Below are positions 7,255-11,274 of a DNA stretch of 11,274 nt, piece after piece. The position numbers and the translations under genes were made by a program. The notes under the pieces were generated by a model, which did not search any database, was not told where the DNA came from, and worked only from the letters and a program-made list of their open reading frames with translations. The stretch's first letter is position 1. Every line of letters begins with the position of its first letter. The DNA is from DATDRQ01 sp035291645 (GTDB lineage: Bacteria > Chloroflexota > Anaerolineae > Anaerolineales > UBA4823). The stretch lies in assembly GCA_035291645.1 (NCBI GenBank), contig DATDRQ010000352.1:1-11274 (forward strand), in the 5' to 3' direction.

Positions 7255-10137
7255 CTAGCTCTTGAACAACAGCCGCAGGTCGCGGATTGCCTGGCTGCCG
7301 TTCCGCGCACCAACGAACGAGAATTGCCCTGAGTACAATGTCAAGTCGTAGCGCTGTAATTCATCGCCCTGGCGGGCCTCTACCTGGACCGGAAGGCTGT
7401 AGGAGCTGCCCTGCGGGGTAACCTCGTGGGTCCACACCTTCAGGTCTTTGTAAGGGACCGCAGGGAGATGGACGTCGATGAAGTCGAGGTTAGTCAGGTT
7501 GTGAATATACGGGTTTCCCAATCCCTGTTGCTGTTCGCCGTCCGGGTATCCCAGGATAGTCTCGGCTGGGATGAGGCGACCGCTGATGGTGACTGTCAGA
7601 CTGGCCTGATCGGGTTGATCGATCTTCTGGATCAGCTCGACGATGGCGCGCGGTTGGAAAACGCCCCGCCGGTACATGGTAAGGGTCATGGCGAGGATTA
7701 ATATGCCGGTCAGCAGGGCGACCAGGCGTTCGAAAGGGCTCTGCCAGATGACCAACCCGTGCAGGAAGAGACCACCCACGCCGACCAGATAGACCCCCGC
7801 TAACAGGAGCGGGTTTCCCAGCGAGCGGTAGACTACCTGGGGGATAACCTCACCTTTCCGGCGGCTGGCGACCAGCAGCAGGACCGGGAAGGCGCCGCCT
7901 AACAGGGAGACGACGATCAGCCCGAGAAAACTGATCGGCCGGGTGAAAGATTCCTGACCGGTGGCCAATAACCAGACCGTGACCAGGAAGATGGCTGCGA
8001 CCGGGCTGGCGCCCAGGAGGAACTGGCTGGTCTCGTTTTGGAAGACCTCTTGAAGCCAGCCGAACGCTTTGAGGGCCGGTCTCTTCACAGGTTCGGCCAG
8101 TGGGGGAGGTCCCGATTCGAGCGCCTGCCAGATGCGCTCCGGGAGTCGTGCGCCACGCCTGGGCGCCAGCTGCACCCGGTAGCGGCGGCCCTGCGAGGTC
8201 TCCGTCGAACGCAGGTAGCCCGACTGCGTCAGGGAATCCAGGGCTCGTCCCAGGAAGCGCTCTGTGAGACCGGTCTCAAGGGCCAGTTCCGGTAAGGTGG
8301 CTTCCCCCAGGCGCAAGATCTTCTCTACAACCCGGCGTTGTTCCTCAGGCAGGTCCAGCAGACCTCCCAGTAGGATACCGGGTTTCCGCCACTCTTCATC
8401 CAGGGTGACGGCCAGGTTTGAGTCGATGCGCACATGGGCGCTCTCGGCGCCCGCGCTGATTAATTCGAGCGCCAGCCGCAGGCTGCCTTCCTGCCAGCCG
8501 GGGACTGGCTTAAACAGCTGCCAGCAGTCGACTTTCCCGGTGAGATTTAGATCGAAACCGTAGATTTTGCCTTCACTCTGGACATCCAAATAAAAGTGAG
8601 CCTGCCCACCGATCAGGCCTTGATAATCAAGCCCGATGCGCAGGCCTTGCCCTTGCCTGGCCTTTTCAAGGACCAGGCGTCCCTGACGGCGGGAAAGGGT
8701 GATCTCCGGCTGCCGCCGCCGGGGAAGCCACTCGCGCATCAGGTTGTAAAATCCGAGCGAGTAGTGGATCGATCCCATCCCCATGGCGAGGATGACAAAG
8801 GCAGAGCCGAGCAGGTTGATGGTTGGTCCGACCTGCTCGGCGAGCGGGATCAAGGCCGTGCCGGTTTGCGCGGCCAGCACCTGCGGAGCAACGACCCCGT
8901 TCACCGCCAGTATCCAGACGGAATAGAGCGCCATGGCTGCGATCTGGGCAACAATGCTGCCCCAGATCAGGGAGCGAGCGCTCGGATCGCGCTGGAGCAC
9001 CACCCTGGCGCAGTTGCCCAGCGAGGTGTGGCCGAAAAACGCCAGCAGGATGGTGCCGAAGACCAGGGCCAGGAGGGAGGGGTCGAACGGTTCACCATCC
9101 AGGAGCGGCAGGTGGACCGTCATCAGGTATTCCAGGTTAAGAGAGGGCAGACTGATCAGACAGATGGCCAGGATCAAGCTGATATTCACCAGGCCGACCA
9201 GCAGGGCAGCCGAGACGGTAGCGTTCAGCGATTCCTTGCGCAAGAAGTACAGGTTCACCAGGAAAACGAGGCTGGTCCAGGCGATGGCGGGCAGACCCAC
9301 GGCCTGCGCCAGGGTGGTCGATAGGCCGATGAAATAGGCCAGCAACGCCAGGGCATAGATCATCACCAGCGACAGCCTGAGGATCAACGATCCATCCCTG
9401 CCCAGCAGGTCGGAGACCAGGCGGCCGAAGTAGGCGTTGCCATAGCGGATCTCCCCGCTGCGCGCCACCGACTCGGCCATGTAGGCGATGGTCAACAGAT
9501 TCACGATCCCCATCAGGATGATCAGGACGATTCCGGGAAGAGGACCTATCCCGGCCAATGCGATCGGCAGAGCCAGGATGCCGACGCCAACCGTCTCGGT
9601 CAGGGTCAAGGAAAAAGCCGTCCAGAAGGGCGACAATGAGTCGAAGCGGCGGGCGATGCCGGCCTGGAGCCAGCGGATGCGTTCGGCCAGGCCGGCGCGG
9701 GGTGCGTAGATGGCTTCCAGGGGCTGGCGCTGCTGGCGCCGGTAGGCCTGCTGCGTGGACGGATCGTCCAGCGCCAGGGCCAGGCGGAGGTTGGGGATCG
9801 CCTGGCCGACCAGGGTATATTTTTCGCCGAGCAGCTTCGCCAGGGCGGCCCGCAGGGCGGGGTTATCCGGGACGAGCGCCTGCCACTGGGGAGTGAAGCG
9901 CTCCAGGTCCTGGATGGTAGGGCGCAGCGGCGGGTCTTTCCCGGCGGCGAAAGCCTCCAGGAAGTCGAGGTCCTGCTGCCGGGCGGCGGTGTGTGTCTGA
10001 TCCCACAGCATGGCGCGCCGAGATTGGGCCACCAGGTGGGCGGTCCGGCTCTCGATCAGGAAGAGCAGGGTGCGGGCGCGCTGTGCGGGCATCCCCCCCA
10101 GGACTTCGTCACGGGTGAAGAGTTCTTCGGACGCCAT
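7255..10137 (-). CDS. Amino-acid-permease-like membrane protein fused to winged-helix and second membrane block
   Basis: 960-aa multidomain protein. Residues 1-165 are a charged, mostly helical cytosolic region. Residues about 168-465 hold some 10-11 membrane segments resembling the APC superfamily (AAAP/HAAAP amino-acid permeases); TM1 has the typical ETVGVGILALPIAL (181-194). A beta-rich stretch follows (about 475-590), then a winged-helix-like unit (about 595-657) whose helix LPELALETGLTERFLGRALD (615-634) resembles a recognition helix and is followed by a GYLRSTE...RRYRV wing. Four more membrane segments (about 706-726, 734-757, 773-797, 802-821) lead to a beta-rich C-terminal domain (about 840-960) ending in a normal stop. 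Ordinary permeases of this superfamily have 400-500 residues, so about half the protein is extra. Transport substrate, if any, is unknown; it could instead be a sensor built on a transporter fold. It is the first gene of the cluster, 17 nt after a terminator hairpin and 39 nt before the cNMP-binding gene. The ATG has only a poorly spaced AGGG before it, so the start is moderately certain. Confidence 0.82.
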   Translation of the reverse strand: MASEELFTRDEVLGGMPAQRARTLLFLIESRTAHLVAQSRRAMLWDQTHTAARQQDLDFLEAFAAGKDPPLRPTIQDLERFTPQWQALVPDNPALRAALAKLLGEKYTLVGQAIPNLRLALALDDPSTQQAYRRQQRQPLEAIYAPRAGLAERIRWLQAGIARRFDSLSPFWTAFSLTLTETVGVGILALPIALAGIGPLPGIVLIILMGIVNLLTIAYMAESVARSGEIRYGNAYFGRLVSDLLGRDGSLILRLSLVMIYALALLAYFIGLSTTLAQAVGLPAIAWTSLVFLVNLYFLRKESLNATVSAALLVGLVNISLILAICLISLPSLNLEYLMTVHLPLLDGEPFDPSLLALVFGTILLAFFGHTSLGNCARVVLQRDPSARSLIWGSIVAQIAAMALYSVWILAVNGVVAPQVLAAQTGTALIPLAEQVGPTINLLGSAFVILAMGMGSIHYSLGFYNLMREWLPRRRQPEITLSRRQGRLVLEKARQGQGLRIGLDYQGLIGGQAHFYLDVQSEGKIYGFDLNLTGKVDCWQLFKPVPGWQEGSLRLALELISAGAESAHVRIDSNLAVTLDEEWRKPGILLGGLLDLPEEQRRVVEKILRLGEATLPELALETGLTERFLGRALDSLTQSGYLRSTETSQGRRYRVQLAPRRGARLPERIWQALESGPPPLAEPVKRPALKAFGWLQEVFQNETSQFLLGASPVAAIFLVTVWLLATGQESFTRPISFLGLIVVSLLGGAFPVLLLVASRRKGEVIPQVVYRSLGNPLLLAGVYLVGVGGLFLHGLVIWQSPFERLVALLTGILILAMTLTMYRRGVFQPRAIVELIQKIDQPDQASLTVTISGRLIPAETILGYPDGEQQQGLGNPYIHNLTNLDFIDVHLPAVPYKDLKVWTHEVTPQGSSYSLPVQVEARQGDELQRYDLTLYSGQFSFVGARNGSQAIRDLRLLFKS

Positions 10138-10153
10138 ATCCCTGGGATAAATT

Positions 10154-10190
10154 GTGGTTTTTTCGGCGGCGAAGCCGCCGAAAAAACCAC
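10154..10190. terminator. Bidirectional intrinsic terminator, perfect 17-bp stem
   Basis: Arms GTGGTTTTTTCGGCGGC (10154-10170) and its exact reverse complement (10174-10190) flank a 3-nt loop, GAA on the plus strand and TTC on the minus strand. The GC-rich core (CGGCGGC) is flanked by six A:T pairs, so either strand gives a stable hairpin with a U-run on the 3' side. It lies 43 nt past the stop codon of the surface-protein gene and fits a terminator for that gene. Its near edge is only 16 nt before the ATG of the permease-like gene. No plus-strand gene converges on it, so the reverse activity may be incidental. Confidence 0.88.
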
Positions 10191-10233
10191 ATCAACCTAT
10201 CTTCTAGAGGAACAGCAGTTTTTAAAGGGAAAG

Positions 10234-11274
10234 TTATTTGGCGATGGTCGAATCGTACAGCTCGCCATCATCGATCGGAGTGACCATGCCGCCCTGGTCA
10301 GGCGGCACGCCGACCAGCACCTGCGCCGAGCAGGCGCCGCCAGACCCATCGCTGGCGGTGAAGTGCAGGTGGTATATCCTGCCATTGTCATTCTGGTCGC
10401 GCTCGGCGCGCACCTGCGCCGAGTTGGTCCCTAAGATGAAGCCATCCGGGCTGGCCGGGCCTCGGCCGACGCGCTCGTCCTGGAAAATGCCGGTAAAGGT
10501 GATCGTCACCGGGTCGCCATCCGGATCGGTGACGCCGACCACGCTGACCGGCACCAGCTGGCTGTTGGGCGGCCAGGCAATGGCCAGGTCGTCCAGGTAC
10601 ATGGGTGGGTCGGTCAACGCATTGGCGTTGGTGCAGACCGGGTCGTTGTTGGCCGGGGTGAGGGTCAGAGTGCCTGAAGCGGAAGATGGGATGTAACGTT
10701 CATCGATCTGAGTGACGTTTGTAACCGTTCCGTTGGTTTTCAGCGGGATGTTCTCCCCGCCAAAGTAGGCGGTGACCGTGTAGGCGCCGGCTGGCAGGGC
10801 CAGGCTGCCCAGCCGGGCGCGTCCGGCGTAGTCCGTGATCACGGCCTTGCTGGCCGCGCCGTTGCTACCTTCGACGACGAAGAAAACGGTCTTCAAGCCC
10901 AGCCTGCGGTTGTTCGTATCCTCACCTTGATCATCTATGCATGGACCAATTTCGCAGGCGATGGCGACGATCCCGGTGTCCTGGTGCTGGGGAACGGTGG
11001 CCGATTGCGGTTTCAGCTGCACAGTAGTGCTTTGTTTGTCGATGGTGAACGGGCTTTCGGCCTTCGAAGCGATTAATTCCGCCGTGCCGGGGAAGGTCAC
11101 CTTGACCTGGTAGGAACCCGGGATGCCTAGCAGCGAGAGCGAGGCGCTGGCGCGCCCGTCCGGCCCGGTCTGCACCCGGCGGCTCTGCGGGCCCAGGCTG
11201 AAGGTGAGGAATAGGGGCGGCAGTGGCTGGCTGCCGGTCAGCTGGGCGGTGAACTCCACCGGGGTGCCGTAGCG
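10234..11274 (-). CDS. Secreted or surface protein with Ig-like repeats and WPPN/DPDGD domain (5' end outside window)
   Basis: The last 346 residues of a larger extracellular protein; the frame is open to the window edge, and the first visible residues (RYGTPVEFTAQLTG) are mid-domain, so the in-frame GTG at 11259 is not the start. Three beta-sandwich-like units are visible: an Ig-like repeat ending in ESPFTIDKQSTTVQL (visible residues about 1-85), a second with LALPAGAYTVTAYFGGE (about 85-180), and a third (about 200-325) with WPPNSQLVPVSVVGVTDPDG, a QDE motif, RAER and NGRIYHLHFTASDGSGGAC. The third matches a domain common in secreted proteins of Myxococcota and Chloroflexota, usually written WPPNHK; here the histidine is replaced. 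There is no LPXTG motif, C-terminal membrane helix or recognised sorting tail, so the protein is either released or anchored by its unseen N-terminus. The function could be adhesion or a cell-surface structural role, but this cannot be assigned. A strong terminator follows, so it is probably a separate unit from the downstream cluster. Confidence 0.82.
   Translation of the reverse strand, partial: RYGTPVEFTAQLTGSQPLPPLFLTFSLGPQSRRVQTGPDGRASASLSLLGIPGSYQVKVTFPGTAELIASKAESPFTIDKQSTTVQLKPQSATVPQHQDTGIVAIACEIGPCIDDQGEDTNNRRLGLKTVFFVVEGSNGAASKAVITDYAGRARLGSLALPAGAYTVTAYFGGENIPLKTNGTVTNVTQIDERYIPSSASGTLTLTPANNDPVCTNANALTDPPMYLDDLAIAWPPNSQLVPVSVVGVTDPDGDPVTITFTGIFQDERVGRGPASPDGFILGTNSAQVRAERDQNDNGRIYHLHFTASDGSGGACSAQVLVGVPPDQGGMVTPIDDGELYDSTIAK

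Noticed and set aside
8596..9324. A 242-codon plus-strand frame
   Set aside because: It is antisense to membrane segments of the permease-like gene. The Q/D/G-rich translation is what hydrophobic codons give on the opposite strand.
11257..11259. GTG as the start codon of the surface-protein gene
   Set aside because: The frame continues upstream to the window edge in good Ig-like sequence (RYGTP before the valine), so this codon is an internal valine of a protein starting outside the window.
1..11274. tRNA, rRNA, CRISPR array, insertion sequence or riboswitch
   Set aside because: Gaps between genes are all under 100 nt, and none shows a cloverleaf, spaced direct repeats, transposase or terminal inverted repeats. 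The only strong palindrome is explained as a terminator.

Overview
The window reads as a bacterial chromosome segment of fairly high GC content with every gene on the minus strand, so gene order below runs from high to low coordinates. The protein repertoire (a paired class III cyclase fused to an AAA-type ATPase, an NTT-like carrier fused to HEAT repeats and a cyclic-nucleotide-binding domain, a soluble HAMP-like signalling protein, and a secreted Ig-like protein with a WPPN/DPDGD domain) resembles what is common in Chloroflexota, especially Anaerolineae. This assignment is an inference from family resemblance; no rRNA or other phylogenetic marker is present.

Layout. (1) 11274 to 10234: the C-terminal part of a large secreted or surface protein made of beta-sandwich repeats, whose N-terminus lies outside the window. 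(2) 10190 to 10154: a perfect 17-bp inverted repeat with a 3-nt loop and T/A-tract flanks, a strong bidirectional intrinsic-terminator candidate separating that gene from the rest. (3) 10137 to 1: five tightly spaced genes in one direction (gaps of 39, 80, 16 and 15 nt), very likely an operon: a 960-aa permease-like fusion with an internal winged helix and a second membrane block; a 252-aa cyclic-nucleotide-binding protein with a HAMP-like tail; a 251-aa MinD/ParA-type ATPase with an altered P-loop; an 1108-aa NTT-like carrier with HEAT repeats and its own cyclic-nucleotide-binding domain; and a two-cyclase-domain protein with an AAA ATPase module, cut off by the window start after 754 residues. 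There is no gene-free stretch longer than about 100 bases.

How they may work together. The last gene should make a cyclic nucleotide. Two others carry closely related binding domains for one: a free protein and the cytosolic tail of a polytopic carrier. The MinD-like ATPase between the two binding genes could link signalling to membrane positioning or to complex assembly, and the first gene adds a second polytopic membrane protein with a DNA-binding-type fold. I read the set as a cyclic-nucleotide-controlled membrane transport or sensing module. I recognise each family but do not recognise the five-gene combination as a described system, so its physiological role is unknown.
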